Below, piece by piece: positions 1 to 9,432 of a stretch of DNA of 64,000 nt (position 1 is the stretch's first letter; the number at the start of each line of letters is the position of its first letter). Both the position numbers and the translations under genes were made by a program. This stretch comes from Komagataella phaffii GS115 (lineage: Eukaryota; Ascomycota; Pichiomycetes; Pichiales; Pichiaceae), in the NCBI RefSeq assembly GCF_000027005.1, contig NC_012964.1, positions 744,001 through 808,000 on the forward strand, written 5' to 3'. The notes beneath the pieces are model-generated. The model did no database searches. It had not been told where the DNA came from and worked only from the letters and a program-made list of their open reading frames with translations.

Positions 1-21
1 CACCACCTATATGACTTAGGT

Positions 22-1716
22 ATGCCTGAAAGTCGAACAAGCAAAGGCTCGATCAAGAGCGTACCCAAGAAGTCTGCCTTTGTGCACAAACTTTATACCA
101 TGCTTTCGAATGAAGAGCTAAATGATCTGATTTGGTGGACCGGCCCTGAAGAATCGGGCACTTTTGCATTACTTCCGGGCGCTGAATTTTCCAAGGTGCT
201 GTCCACTTACTTCAAGCATGCCAACGTATCCAGTTTTGTTCGGCAACTACACATGTATGGGTTCCATAAAGTTTCCGAACAGCCGCTTGTACAGGGTGAT
301 ACCATACCGAAAGTTACCTGGGAGTTTCGTCATTCAAACGGTAAGTTCCGCAAGGGTAACGAAGACTCTTTGCCGCTAATAAAAAGACGTTCTACGTCCT
401 CCTCCTCCAAAAGTATTACTACAGACTATGTAAAGTTCCGTGTCCATGATCAATATTCCTATTTCCCCCAGGATTTACAGTACCCCCAGAATCCACAGCA
501 ATCCAATCAAGAAGGTGAGACGGAACATACACAGCAACCTGTATTATATCATCCTCAGCCTACTGTTTATTATCACCCTAATGTTGGCGTGCCCCCTGCT
601 CCGCCGGCGCCAGCACTGGCACCTCCTCCATTTTCACATCTTGGCCAACCGATGCAACCAATGAGTCACCAACAGCCCCAACAGCAGATTCAACAGCAAC
701 ATCATCACCAACCCCAGTCCCAGCACGGCCAGCCCCAACAGCCCCAACAGCAATATCGACAGTATACCTCTCATCCCCCGCCTGCGTTGTTGCCGTTTAC
801 ACCTATGTACAATATGAGACCGATGACAGCTTCTCCCACAAATATGGAGCCTATGGTATTGCCTACTTACCATTCTATGAGATTGATTGAAACTGAACTG
901 GAGGTCAAGCAGTCCCACCTACAATCAAAATCGGACGCACTCATAAAACAAGTTCATGATTATAATAAGCATATCCCCAGTTTGGTTCAATTGATTCCTC
1001 CTCACTTCGAGCCTAAAGTAGACAGAAACATTCAACATAGTCGGCTCTCCGGTATAGAAGCGTCTGTTAGGAACAGAATTTCCAAGTTGAGTCAGCCGAA
1101 CCCACAACCAATACATTCTGCACATTCGTCATTTGTTTCTTCAAAGAGAAATTCCTCTTTAGTTGATCCATTGCAGGATCTGCCTTTGACAGCACCAGTC
1201 CCTAATACCGGCTCCGGCTTTTTGTCTGCTCATAGAGGGTTTTATGTTCCCAAAACGAATTCAGTATCATCATCATCTTCCCTTCCTGTCACTCATGATC
1301 TTCCTGCAAGAAGAACTCCCACTCCTTTCAAAGATAGAAACCCTGGCGACTCCTCAGTTGAAAGTTCCCATTCTCAATTAAGACCATCTATTTTTAGGGT
1401 TCATACCAAGGAGGAGCCAGTAAAAGCTGAAAAGAGCTCCATTTTCAGTAACAAAGACGATTCAATTTTTTCCAACGTGCATGCGTCCTCTATTTTCTCA
1501 CAAAAAACCTCCATTGCATCCCAAAGATCTTCATTGTCTATGATTCTTAACAAGCCTACAGTTGATTCACGCGACTCCATAACTGGCTCTCCTCTCCGCA
1601 AAGTTTCTGTACACACGATTGACGAAGAATCAACTTCATCGTCAAACAAACGTTCGCACGACGATAGTAACGGCTTTGAAGATAAACGGGGTAAACTCAT
1701 GAAACTAGATTCCTAG
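22..1716 (+). CDS. MGA1: HSF-type DNA-binding transcription factor, MGA1-like
   Basis: 564 residues. Residues about 18-123 form a heat-shock-factor type winged-helix DNA-binding domain; the recognition-helix stretch with SSFVRQLHMYGFHKV (70-84) is the family signature. The remainder is low complexity: a Pro/Gln/His-rich tract at about 190-265 and Ser-rich segments that look like an unstructured activation region. No heptad-repeat trimerisation domain as strong as that of Hsf1 is apparent, which favours the Mga1/Sfl1/Hms2 group of morphology regulators over Hsf1. The frame stays open for the seven codons upstream to the window edge, so the true start could lie outside the window. Assignment to MGA1 rather than a close paralogue is inference. 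Confidence 0.72.
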   Translation: MPESRTSKGSIKSVPKKSAFVHKLYTMLSNEELNDLIWWTGPEESGTFALLPGAEFSKVLSTYFKHANVSSFVRQLHMYGFHKVSEQPLVQGDTIPKVTWEFRHSNGKFRKGNEDSLPLIKRRSTSSSSKSITTDYVKFRVHDQYSYFPQDLQYPQNPQQSNQEGETEHTQQPVLYHPQPTVYYHPNVGVPPAPPAPALAPPPFSHLGQPMQPMSHQQPQQQIQQQHHHQPQSQHGQPQQPQQQYRQYTSHPPPALLPFTPMYNMRPMTASPTNMEPMVLPTYHSMRLIETELEVKQSHLQSKSDALIKQVHDYNKHIPSLVQLIPPHFEPKVDRNIQHSRLSGIEASVRNRISKLSQPNPQPIHSAHSSFVSSKRNSSLVDPLQDLPLTAPVPNTGSGFLSAHRGFYVPKTNSVSSSSSLPVTHDLPARRTPTPFKDRNPGDSSVESSHSQLRPSIFRVHTKEEPVKAEKSSIFSNKDDSIFSNVHASSIFSQKTSIASQRSSLSMILNKPTVDSRDSITGSPLRKVSVHTIDEESTSSSNKRSHDDSNGFEDKRGKLMKLDS

Positions 1717-1814
1717 GTTATTTTTAGGGGTCATTTATTGCCATTCCTTTTTTTAGGCTTTATTTCTTTTTATATTTTCCCAGTATGTATTAGTATTATA
1801 GATTATGGTGACTG

Positions 1815-2777
1815 TCACTGGAAAATGAGCTGCCACATCAAAATTAGTCCGTACAAGCCGCTTCGAAGCCACCAACCCGAGTCCGTGTAGTTAGTTGCTG
1901 GCAAATTGTCGATCGACAATTGATTCAGAAGGGTCAAAGCTTCATCCCAATGATTGCTGTTGAAAAGCTCAACAGCCTCTTTCCGTCTCTGGAGAACGTT
2001 CCGGAACAAATTGTGCTTTTCTTTATATTTGTTTTCACCTTGGTTGATTTGTAGTAACATGCCATAGAATGACATCATTTGTTGTAGAAATTTCAACCGG
2101 ATTGCCTTATCCACCTGAAACTTCAAATTATTCGGTGTAACAGTGCTCAAAAATGAATCCACGCTTCGGTTTTCACATATAGTTGAATTCAAGACAGTCA
2201 CTTTACTAAGCCTCCGTATCACGCTGGTGTCGTTCACACAAACTGTTTCCAGATCGATTGGTTCATTAGGTATGGTAACGTATTTCTTCCCAGTAAACTT
2301 CCTTGTATAGTGATTTGCAGCTAGCGACTCCAGTTCAGACTCTAATAAATGATACAGAGCCGCCTGAGACACAAAAAAGGGAAGATCGTTCTCTCTAATT
2401 GACTGCAGTTGATGGTATAAATCAATTATAGGCTCGTTCTCATATATGCTTATGGCATCGTTGTCACTGATAATCAGATCCATTTGAAAATAGCAATCTG
2501 GAGAAAAGCTGTAATAATCCACCTTGTATTGACAGATAAGTCCTTGGTTTATCCTGTTTAGCTCGTAGTTGGTTTGAATTTGACTGCTTTCAGCAAGATC
2601 TGGAAGCTTCAATTGCTCTGGGTTAAGAGATATGGATAATCTAATCTCGATGTCTTCCAGGGGAGATTCTCTAAAATAATCAACTAGTTTGTTCCTATTT
2701 GCCTCATCCGATTTGTATAGAAGCCCTTCAAATAACAAGATAATAGTTGATGAAAACAGAGCAGATCTCCATGTCAT
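1815..2777 (-). CDS. Unrecognised secretory or membrane protein with signal-like N terminus
   Basis: 320 residues, family not recognised. Residues 1-17 are hydrophobic (TIILLFEGLLY) and look like a signal sequence or anchor; the last 18 residues are also hydrophobic (GLYGLILMWQLIF) and could be a C-terminal membrane anchor or tail segment. Several N-x-S/T sequons lie between, in keeping with a lumenal location. Around residues 255-290 a helical stretch (QRRKEAVELFNSNHWDEALTLL, interrupted here only by my quotation) resembles one TPR- or Sel1-like hairpin. It is divergently transcribed from TRM9 with only 109 bp between the start codons. Location in the ER is inference; no function is proposed. 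Confidence 0.6.
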   Translation of the reverse strand: MTWRSALFSSTIILLFEGLLYKSDEANRNKLVDYFRESPLEDIEIRLSISLNPEQLKLPDLAESSQIQTNYELNRINQGLICQYKVDYYSFSPDCYFQMDLIISDNDAISIYENEPIIDLYHQLQSIRENDLPFFVSQAALYHLLESELESLAANHYTRKFTGKKYVTIPNEPIDLETVCVNDTSVIRRLSKVTVLNSTICENRSVDSFLSTVTPNNLKFQVDKAIRLKFLQQMMSFYGMLLQINQGENKYKEKHNLFRNVLQRRKEAVELFNSNHWDEALTLLNQLSIDNLPATNYTDSGWWLRSGLYGLILMWQLIFQ

Positions 2778-2886
2778 ATCATGTAACCCACAAGAGCGAG
2801 TTCCTATAATTCTTTAATAGCGAAAAATACAACTCTGAGGCCCCAAAAAAAATCAATCCCTGCAACTCAGGCCCAATTGTCCTCAG

Positions 2887-3582
2887 ATGGATCAAATATC
2901 CATAGAAACAGAAAAGGACCGTTTTGAAAATGTCAAAGACCCCGCTTTGAAAGAGGAAACATACGTTCACACTGTCTATAATGAGATAGCCTCGCATTTT
3001 TCACAAACCAGATACAAGCCTTGGCCCATAGTTGAAAAATTCCTAAACTCCCGGAAGAATTATTCCATCGGCTTGGATGTAGGATGTGGAAATGGGAAAT
3101 ACCTAGGTGTCAATAAAAATCTTATGATACTAGGCTCAGACAGATCGGATGGGCTAATTCGATGCGCGTACAAGAATGGACATAGAGGGTTGTTGGTAGC
3201 AGATGGCCTACAACTACCCCACCACAATGACAGATTTGATTTTGCCGTCAGCATAGCAGTGATTCACCATTTCTCCACGGAAGAAAGAAGGATACAAGCC
3301 ATCAAACATATCTTGTCAAAACTCAGACCACAAGGGGAAGCATTAATCTATTGCTGGGCTTTGGAACAGGAGAATAGCAGAAGAGGCTGGAAGGAGGGAA
3401 TGGACCAGGATCAGTTGGTTCCCTGGGTAATGAAGAGTCAGAATGAGCAACAGACAAAATTAAGATACTATCATCTTTATAAGAAAGGCGAGTTGATAGA
3501 TAATAGCGTAAGTGCTGGAGGGGAGATCGTTGAAGATGGTTACGAGAAGGATAATTGGTGGGTAATAGTCAGAAAAGTCTGA
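2887..3582 (+). CDS. TRM9: tRNA wobble-uridine methyltransferase TRM9
   Basis: 231 residues. Class I SAM-dependent methyltransferase that, in yeast, completes mcm5U and mcm5s2U at the wobble position of certain tRNAs (with Trm112 as partner). The SAM-binding loop GLDVGCGNGKY is at 62-72; the N-terminal segment ETYVHTVYNEIASHFSQTRY and the late FAVSIAVIHHFST segment are characteristic of the Trm9/ALKBH8 methyltransferase family. The length is close to the yeast enzyme. It is convergent with PPZ1, which is also a near neighbour of TRM9 in S. cerevisiae (YML014W and YML016C), supporting orthology. Confidence 0.93.
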   Translation: MDQISIETEKDRFENVKDPALKEETYVHTVYNEIASHFSQTRYKPWPIVEKFLNSRKNYSIGLDVGCGNGKYLGVNKNLMILGSDRSDGLIRCAYKNGHRGLLVADGLQLPHHNDRFDFAVSIAVIHHFSTEERRIQAIKHILSKLRPQGEALIYCWALEQENSRRGWKEGMDQDQLVPWVMKSQNEQQTKLRYYHLYKKGELIDNSVSAGGEIVEDGYEKDNWWVIVRKV

Positions 3583-3723
3583 TCTTTGATTCTTTATACA
3601 ATCATAGTTACGTTGATATTGTCATGTTTTTTTTTTGTTTTTTCCTTTTCTTGCTTACTTTCTCTACTTCATCTCTTGCACGCCTTCCTTTGCATTTGCA
3701 TGTATTATATCATCCATTTCAAA

Positions 3724-5379
3724 TTAAGTTATCGAACTAGCACCATTGCTTACTGAGGAGTTTGGTCCCTGGCTTTGCAATGTAGCATTCCTTCGTTCAG
3801 TCTTACCTTTCTTCATTACCTGTTTCAATGCAACACTGTCTAAGGGATCTAGTAGTTCAAAGCTACATAAGAGTTCATCTGAGACACTCATGACAGCTCC
3901 CCAATTATCAAACTCTCCACAGTAATTTGGCGCGCTGAAGACGGTGACAAGTGACCTGTTGTTGAAGAACTCATATCCGTCTTCAACCACCATATGCGCC
4001 CTCACCACCAGATCAAATTGAAACTTGTTCAAGAACTTGTTTATGGCTATTTTGTTGAAACAATATGAGACACCTCGTTCATTATCGACCCATTCATTTG
4101 AAGTGTCAGCAGGATCTGACCAGAGCAGATCGTTTAGCAGTCCAAACTCAGGTACATCAGTAGGCCTTTGAATCCTCTTTATATCGTCCATGGAATTTAA
4201 CATTGGTGATAATCCGCCATGAACACAAAAGATCTTTGATGCAATGACAGCGGTGATAGGCAAAGTATTAAAAGTATCCACAAACATCTTCCATGTTTTC
4301 AAATTGGCTCTTCTTTTGCACTCATCGTAAAACCCATAAGCTTTAGTCACATTAGCACATTCATGATTTCCCCTTAATAAGAAGAAATTCTCTGGATACT
4401 TGATCTTATAACATAACAGTAGCAAAATCGTTTCTAAAGACTGTTTCCCTCTATCAACATAGTCACCTAAAAATAAATAATTTGAAGCAGGGGGGAATCC
4501 ACACTTGGTGAACATTCGAATTAAATCTCCAAATTGACCATGTATATCACCTACAATTTTAACGGGTGGTGATAATTCTAAGAGAGGAGGTTGCGACAAA
4601 AATAGCTCTCTAGCCTTTGAGCATATCACAGATATCTCACTGGTTTTAAGACATATATTTTTGGTTCTTTTTCCAGAATAACCAGCATCTAGTAGCCGCT
4701 GTATAATATCCTCAATATTAATAACCACACCTCTACTTGTCATTAAAGTAGTTTTTGGGACAGAAGTTGACATTGTTGAAACGGAATCGGAATTAGCAGG
4801 AGAATTAATATTGGAGTGTGATGACTTTGGAGTGTTAGCACCACTGCTATTGTTGTTGTTACTGTGACTTAGAGCAGTTAAACTGGTGCTGCTTCCTTGA
4901 GTGACCGTTAAATGGGGTGTATTTATAGGCGAAGACGGAGAGCTCGTATAGCTGCTTAATCCGGTATTATTAAACCCAGAATGCTGTTCAGGACTCGTGT
5001 TAGAAACTCCATTGGTTATATCTTGTTGTTTTAATATGGGTTGTCTTGGTTCCATTTGTATCATGGAGGGAGGCAATTGTAAGTTGTAATCATCGCCAAC
5101 TGACAGACTGCCGAATTCTCCGCTAAGTCTGTCTGTAGATGCTCCCATTATTGGTGTTATTGTGGGCTTTATATCATTTCTAAAGGATGATTTCCTGCTT
5201 CTATTGTCAAAACTTTGCGAAGGCTTAAACGATCCAGCGTCGTTTAAATGTTGCGACGAGTCCTTCGAGAGACTTCTTCGACTTCGGAACGACCTCACGG
5301 AACGCGTACTAGTCATTGTATCGGACCTGGGTAAGGCTCCCTCTTTTCCCTTCGGTTGCTTTGAAGTTGAATTTCCCAT
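3724..5379 (-). CDS. PPZ1: Serine/threonine protein phosphatase PPZ1
   Basis: 551 residues. A PP1-like catalytic domain occupies about 220-520, with GDIHG (277-281), GDYVDRG (305-311), RGNHE (336-340) and the SAPNYCGEF loop. The protein begins MGNSTSK, an N-myristoylation signal, and has a long Ser/Asn/Thr-rich basic extension containing [15 protein letters not shown] (103-117), a segment specific to Ppz phosphatases. In yeast Ppz1 controls K+ (Trk) transport, salt tolerance and cell-wall integrity and is inhibited by Hal3/Vhs3. The N-terminal arm is somewhat shorter than in S. cerevisiae (692 residues). It is transcribed away from the HOL1-like transporter. Confidence 0.95.
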   Translation of the reverse strand: MGNSTSKQPKGKEGALPRSDTMTSTRSVRSFRSRRSLSKDSSQHLNDAGSFKPSQSFDNRSRKSSFRNDIKPTITPIMGASTDRLSGEFGSLSVGDDYNLQLPPSMIQMEPRQPILKQQDITNGVSNTSPEQHSGFNNTGLSSYTSSPSSPINTPHLTVTQGSSTSLTALSHSNNNNSSGANTPKSSHSNINSPANSDSVSTMSTSVPKTTLMTSRGVVINIEDIIQRLLDAGYSGKRTKNICLKTSEISVICSKARELFLSQPPLLELSPPVKIVGDIHGQFGDLIRMFTKCGFPPASNYLFLGDYVDRGKQSLETILLLLCYKIKYPENFFLLRGNHECANVTKAYGFYDECKRRANLKTWKMFVDTFNTLPITAVIASKIFCVHGGLSPMLNSMDDIKRIQRPTDVPEFGLLNDLLWSDPADTSNEWVDNERGVSYCFNKIAINKFLNKFQFDLVVRAHMVVEDGYEFFNNRSLVTVFSAPNYCGEFDNWGAVMSVSDELLCSFELLDPLDSVALKQVMKKGKTERRNATLQSQGPNSSVSNGASSIT

Positions 5380-5793
5380 CTTGTGCTAAAGTAAACTATT
5401 TGAAAGTAGTAACTTAGATTGGGCAATGTAGGGGTGGTAGTAAATTGGGTGTTTCCTCTTCCTTTCTTTATTTCCTCTTTTTATGTCTTTTTTAGTGGTG
5501 GCCTATTCTTGGAGTGTGTTTGAGCGATAGTGAGCAACAGAGAGTGGGAAGTTTATCCGAGGAAGGTGACTTCTTTCCGGCACGAGTTGAAGTTAGATGG
5601 GTAAAGGGTGGTGGTATCTTTTCTGTGTGGTGGACTCTAAGCTCAATCATCCCTGTGGTGTTCAGATGTATTATTATCTCCTATCAGCAGTTTTAATACG
5701 GTACACAACCATTTTTATCACACCGTGCATCTTTAGTCAACATTGAGAAATAAATATACAGACTTCCTGTCCAGCATTGTCGATACTCAACGA
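5380..5793. promoter_or_regulatory. Divergent PPZ1/HOL1 intergenic region with upstream ORFs
   Basis: 414 bp between the start codons. On the + strand it holds several ATGs ahead of HOL1: a start-stop ATG TAG at 5426, a 15-codon ORF at 5483-5530, and a 49-codon ORF at 5597-5746 with an internal in-frame ATG at 5666. The last ORF ends 47 nt before the HOL1 ATG. Which of these are transcribed depends on the unknown start site. Confidence 0.5.
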
Positions 5794-7530
5794 ATGGAGA
5801 AGTACCAGGATAAGTACCACCCGAAATTTGTTCCAGGTACCTATTCAATTCGTGCTGTTAAAAACAGCAAGCTATGGGGTGGTAATGGAGATAGTAAGGT
5901 GTGGAAGATGAGAAACGGGATGATATTGTTACCCCAACCTTCTAATTCAATTAATGACCCCTTAAATTGGGGTTTCCTTCGCAAATCTGTTCATTTTATC
6001 CAACTGGTCATCTTGGCTGGGTTCACTGCCGCAATATCCAATAATGCTTCCGCGGTGCAGACTGACATTCATGACGAGTTTAACATCTCCTACGACTCAA
6101 TGAATACGGGAGCAGGAGTGCTGTTTGTTGCGATCGCATTAAGTTGTTTTTTACTTGGTCCTATTTGTCGTGTTTACGGTAGAAAAATTGTCTACTTGAT
6201 CGGCCTAGTTTTTGCAGTGCTGGGATGTATATGGTTCACTGAACTAAGGAATCAAGCCGACGCTATTTGCTCCCAAATATTCATTGGCATAAGCCAGGGA
6301 AGTACCTCAGCTCAGGTTCAACATTCCTTTTCAGATATGTTTTTTAATCATCAGCTTGGAGCCTCTATTACGATATACGTTTTGAGTTATTGTATAGGAA
6401 CTTATCTTGGTCCGTTGATAACAAGATACATAACAACAAGCCAAGGATGGCACTGGGTTGGATGGTATGGAGCCATAATAGCTGGTATCTTGTTAGTGGT
6501 GTGTATCTTGTTTTTGGAAGACACTTCGTTTGACAGATCACGATATGATGCTCTTTTGGACGGTGAAACTCAGAAAAACTTTTACGAGACAAAGTTATCC
6601 AGATTAAACAGCAGGGGCCAACAGAAATTGCAACAAATCAAGGAATTGCAAAACATGCTTAGAAATTCACTAAATGCAACTTCCACGGAGGAAGATAATG
6701 ACTCCATAAATTTGAGGCCCTATAATTTATATTACCCCAATGGCCAAGGCGATGAAGAAGAACCTAAATCGTACTATCAAAGGATGAAGCTTTTACGAAA
6801 AACCCCCAAAATTGGAGATTTTTCTAAGCTGTCTTCTTTACTGGTGCATTCGTTAAAGGTATTTTCCTTTCCCTCAGTATGGTTAAGTGGCGCCTTTTTT
6901 GGTTTTCAACTCTCTGCCTTATCGTTTTATTTAACTACAGAGGACACTAACTATGCTGAACCTCCGTTTTCTTATAGTGATTCTGAAATCGCCCGAATGA
7001 ACATACCACCTTTAATAGGAAGTATTATTGGGTGTCTTTATGCTGGGTCCACTTTAGACTACTTTGTGCTTTGGTTATCCCGAAAGAACGATGACAAACG
7101 AGAGGCCGAGTTTCGATTATGGTTTGCACTCTTGAATGCTATAATATCCCCGGCTGGATTGCTAATGTTCGGAATTGGCACTGCAAGGAATCTAGATTGG
7201 AGAGTAGCGTATGTCGGTTTAGGATTCATAGGATTTGGATTCAGCGTTGGCAGTGATCTGGCTTTCACTTATGTTATGGAATGCTATCCTGAAATGATAT
7301 TGGAATGTATGACAGGTGTGGCAACTATTGCTAACTTCCTAGGCTGCATTTTTACTTTTGCTTGCTCTCCTTGGTTGGACGCTTCTGGAGTGGAGAATAC
7401 GTACATAGCACTCGCTGTTATTAATATTGTTTTAATGCTTGCTTCACTTCCATTTATTAAATGGGGCAAGCATTTTAGGGCCCGTACGAGGGAGGGCTAT
7501 TTGAGTTTTGTGGAGAATATAGAAAATTGA
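5794..7530 (+). CDS. HOL1: Major facilitator transporter, HOL1-like (polyamine/cation uptake)
   Basis: 578 residues from the ATG at 5794. The open frame extends upstream only through a TTG, and the N terminus MEKYQDKYHPKFVPGTY matches the Hol1 start, so 5794 is preferred. Twelve-TM MFS fold of the DHA1 type, with the block ISYDSMNTGAGVLF, a loop-2/3 GRK motif (RVYGRKIVYLIG) and a long central cytoplasmic loop (about residues 240-350). S. cerevisiae Hol1 is a high-affinity polyamine transporter that can also carry other organic cations. Yeast HOL1 is translationally controlled by a leader ORF, and the leader here also contains ORFs. Transport substrate is inferred from family. Confidence 0.82.
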   Translation: MEKYQDKYHPKFVPGTYSIRAVKNSKLWGGNGDSKVWKMRNGMILLPQPSNSINDPLNWGFLRKSVHFIQLVILAGFTAAISNNASAVQTDIHDEFNISYDSMNTGAGVLFVAIALSCFLLGPICRVYGRKIVYLIGLVFAVLGCIWFTELRNQADAICSQIFIGISQGSTSAQVQHSFSDMFFNHQLGASITIYVLSYCIGTYLGPLITRYITTSQGWHWVGWYGAIIAGILLVVCILFLEDTSFDRSRYDALLDGETQKNFYETKLSRLNSRGQQKLQQIKELQNMLRNSLNATSTEEDNDSINLRPYNLYYPNGQGDEEEPKSYYQRMKLLRKTPKIGDFSKLSSLLVHSLKVFSFPSVWLSGAFFGFQLSALSFYLTTEDTNYAEPPFSYSDSEIARMNIPPLIGSIIGCLYAGSTLDYFVLWLSRKNDDKREAEFRLWFALLNAIISPAGLLMFGIGTARNLDWRVAYVGLGFIGFGFSVGSDLAFTYVMECYPEMILECMTGVATIANFLGCIFTFACSPWLDASGVENTYIALAVINIVLMLASLPFIKWGKHFRARTREGYLSFVENIEN

Positions 7531-7704
7531 CTATAGAAAATTGAGTGATATGTACATTAGTTTATATTATGGAGATAATTAATTGACAATGAGTGGCTGG
7601 CACCTGTAGTATTGTGTTTGGAGTGATGTGGAAAGCAAAGAATGAAAGAATTGACCAAACTTTTTAGATAATTATTGAATGGTGGTACGTGTGGCTCCCT
7701 TTAA

Positions 7705-8892
7705 TTATTGCTTCAGGAAATCTAACATTGGTTCTGCAATATCCTGAATGACATCATCCGACCACAAGACGTCCAGATGGGCATATTCTTTTAGTTCCAG
7801 ATAGGTAACTACAGGGCTCTGAAAACAATTCATGAGTTTCTTCCCATCGACGAGCAAATCTATGGATCCTAAAACACAAAAAATTCTGGGTAGTTCCTCC
7901 TCAATTTTTGCCCAATCACCGTTATCAAAAACTGATTTCTGATGGGCATATCCAACTGAATCACTAAGCCACCATTTCATCAATTTGGCGCTAACATAAA
8001 CTGGGGAAAAAAGAAAATGAATGCTGCGAATTTCAGGATCCCATAAGGTATCATTCCATTCAAATAAATAGTTGAACATGGCGTACGCACAGAAATCAAA
8101 AAGTTTATAGCGGTAAAGAACGCTCCGCACCTTCATCATAATTGGCATAAATGCTTGAATACCGAACAACCAATCATAACCAGTAGGAGATAGCCATCGC
8201 ATGAAACGAAACAAAAGACGATCATTTATCATTTCGCCTCCAAATACGGCTGGAGCCAAGCAGACCAATTTATCAATATGCTCTAAGTTTCGATTGGCCA
8301 ATAAGTAAAATACTTGGGTACCGCCTTGTGAATGACAACATAAATTTATAGACTGTGAATTGGTAGCATTCTTAACGTGCTCTATCATGGTTTTCAGGTC
8401 AAATGTAGCCATCTCATGAATTTCCCAATCCCACATTTTAGGATCGTTGTCCTTAAAGACCATGTGCGTTGGATGAAAGCCACATCTATTGTTTCCGAGC
8501 CATACATCGTACCCGTTCATCAACAGGTAATAGGCTATACTTTTTCTTCCGGATGACAAGAAAGAGGCGGAACTTTGAAGTAGACCATGCAATAACAAAA
8601 TGGGCTTTGAAGAGACTTCTTTGTTGGGATTCACCAGTCTCTGAATCACTATTTCAAAGCCATCTGGGGTGAGTATGTGGTATTCAAGAAGATCTAGTCC
8701 CAGCATGTGAGCGTAAAACTGTAGATCATCTCTCTTGGGAAGGGGCCTGGGAAATGCCTTAACTGCCATTAACTTTCTATTCTTTTTCTGAAACAAATTG
8801 TGCACTGAGGCCAAGACCATCAATATGGTCAGTAATAGAGTTGCAAACGACCATGCCACCAATGTCCTCAGTGTTTCCTTGATCGGCAACAT
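7705..8892 (-). CDS. YEH2: Steryl ester hydrolase, YEH2-like
   Basis: 395 residues. N-terminal membrane anchor at about 11-33, then an alpha/beta-hydrolase of the acid-lipase family: oxyanion segment LLHGLLQ (100-106), nucleophile elbow CHSQG with Ser188, candidate acid Asp345 or Asp349 (GSIDLLVD), and His372 (EYAHLDVLW). The usual G-x-S-x-G elbow has Cys186 in place of the first glycine. Enzymes of this group release sterols from steryl esters; S. cerevisiae Yeh2 sits at the plasma membrane. The next three genes match YLR021W, YLR022C and YLR023C, which follow YEH2 (YLR020C) in S. cerevisiae, so the ortholog call is supported by gene order. The protein is shorter than Yeh2. Confidence 0.85.
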   Translation of the reverse strand: MLPIKETLRTLVAWSFATLLLTILMVLASVHNLFQKKNRKLMAVKAFPRPLPKRDDLQFYAHMLGLDLLEYHILTPDGFEIVIQRLVNPNKEVSSKPILLLHGLLQSSASFLSSGRKSIAYYLLMNGYDVWLGNNRCGFHPTHMVFKDNDPKMWDWEIHEMATFDLKTMIEHVKNATNSQSINLCCHSQGGTQVFYLLANRNLEHIDKLVCLAPAVFGGEMINDRLLFRFMRWLSPTGYDWLFGIQAFMPIMMKVRSVLYRYKLFDFCAYAMFNYLFEWNDTLWDPEIRSIHFLFSPVYVSAKLMKWWLSDSVGYAHQKSVFDNGDWAKIEEELPRIFCVLGSIDLLVDGKKLMNCFQSPVVTYLELKEYAHLDVLWSDDVIQDIAEPMLDFLKQ

Positions 8893-9019
8893 AAGCGTTT
8901 AAGGTAAACAGAGATATTCCGGCGCGCTATGCCAGATCCGTAGGATACGATTTCGAGCCATTGGGTCTACAGATCCTGTTTCTAACATCTTAGCAAAAGT
9001 CTTTAGTGAATCAACCACA

Positions 9020-9427
9020 ATGGGATGGAACATCAGGAGGCTAGAAAACGGAGACTTATGCTGTACTATTACTGAATTTGAGGACAAAATTATAATTCAA
9101 ATAACGTACGCTGGCCAACTGGATACCACTTTCCAAGTTTTGAGAGAGGACGTACAAGTTCTTGTAGGCAATACCTTGGTCAGCGATGGAACTGACCTGA
9201 AAAATAGGGTAATCGCCGGCGAAATTGGTAAACTACTGGCATTAGAATCAAATAAACAACTGATATTGAGTGTCAGCAGTAAGATATGGAAATGTATGCA
9301 AGGTTCAGAGTTTGATATCATGACTAGAGTTCTATCGACACTTAAAGACACTATGAACGAAAATCCCAAACTACGAGCACAATATGAACAGACGTCGAAA
9401 AAAGAAAGAGATTATTACATAGTATAA
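9020..9427 (+). CDS. IRC25: Proteasome assembly chaperone, IRC25/PAC3-like
   Basis: 135 residues. The pattern FEDKIIIQITYAGQLDTTFQV followed by VLVGN and a helix plus LILSVSSK fits the small PAC3-type fold (Irc25/Poc3/Pba3), which pairs with Poc4 to help build the proteasome alpha ring. Sequence similarity alone is modest. The stronger argument is position: it lies between YEH2-like and SDO1 genes with the same strands as YLR020C-YLR021W-YLR022C in S. cerevisiae, where YLR021W is IRC25. The start at 9020 is the first ATG of the frame. A short upstream exon (ATG at 8929, weak donor GTAGGA, acceptor just before 8966-9010) could add a few residues but is not convincing. Confidence 0.68.
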   Translation: MGWNIRRLENGDLCCTITEFEDKIIIQITYAGQLDTTFQVLREDVQVLVGNTLVSDGTDLKNRVIAGEIGKLLALESNKQLILSVSSKIWKCMQGSEFDIMTRVLSTLKDTMNENPKLRAQYEQTSKKERDYYIV

Positions 9428-9432
9428 ATTAA

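Noticed and set aside
634..918. Antisense ORF opposite the Gln/Pro-rich part of MGA1
   Set aside because: Leu/Gly-rich product arises from the reverse complement of CAG/CCA-rich repeats.
8929..9019. Upstream exon for IRC25
   Set aside because: Donor GTAGGA is poor and the gain is five residues; not enough to change the model.
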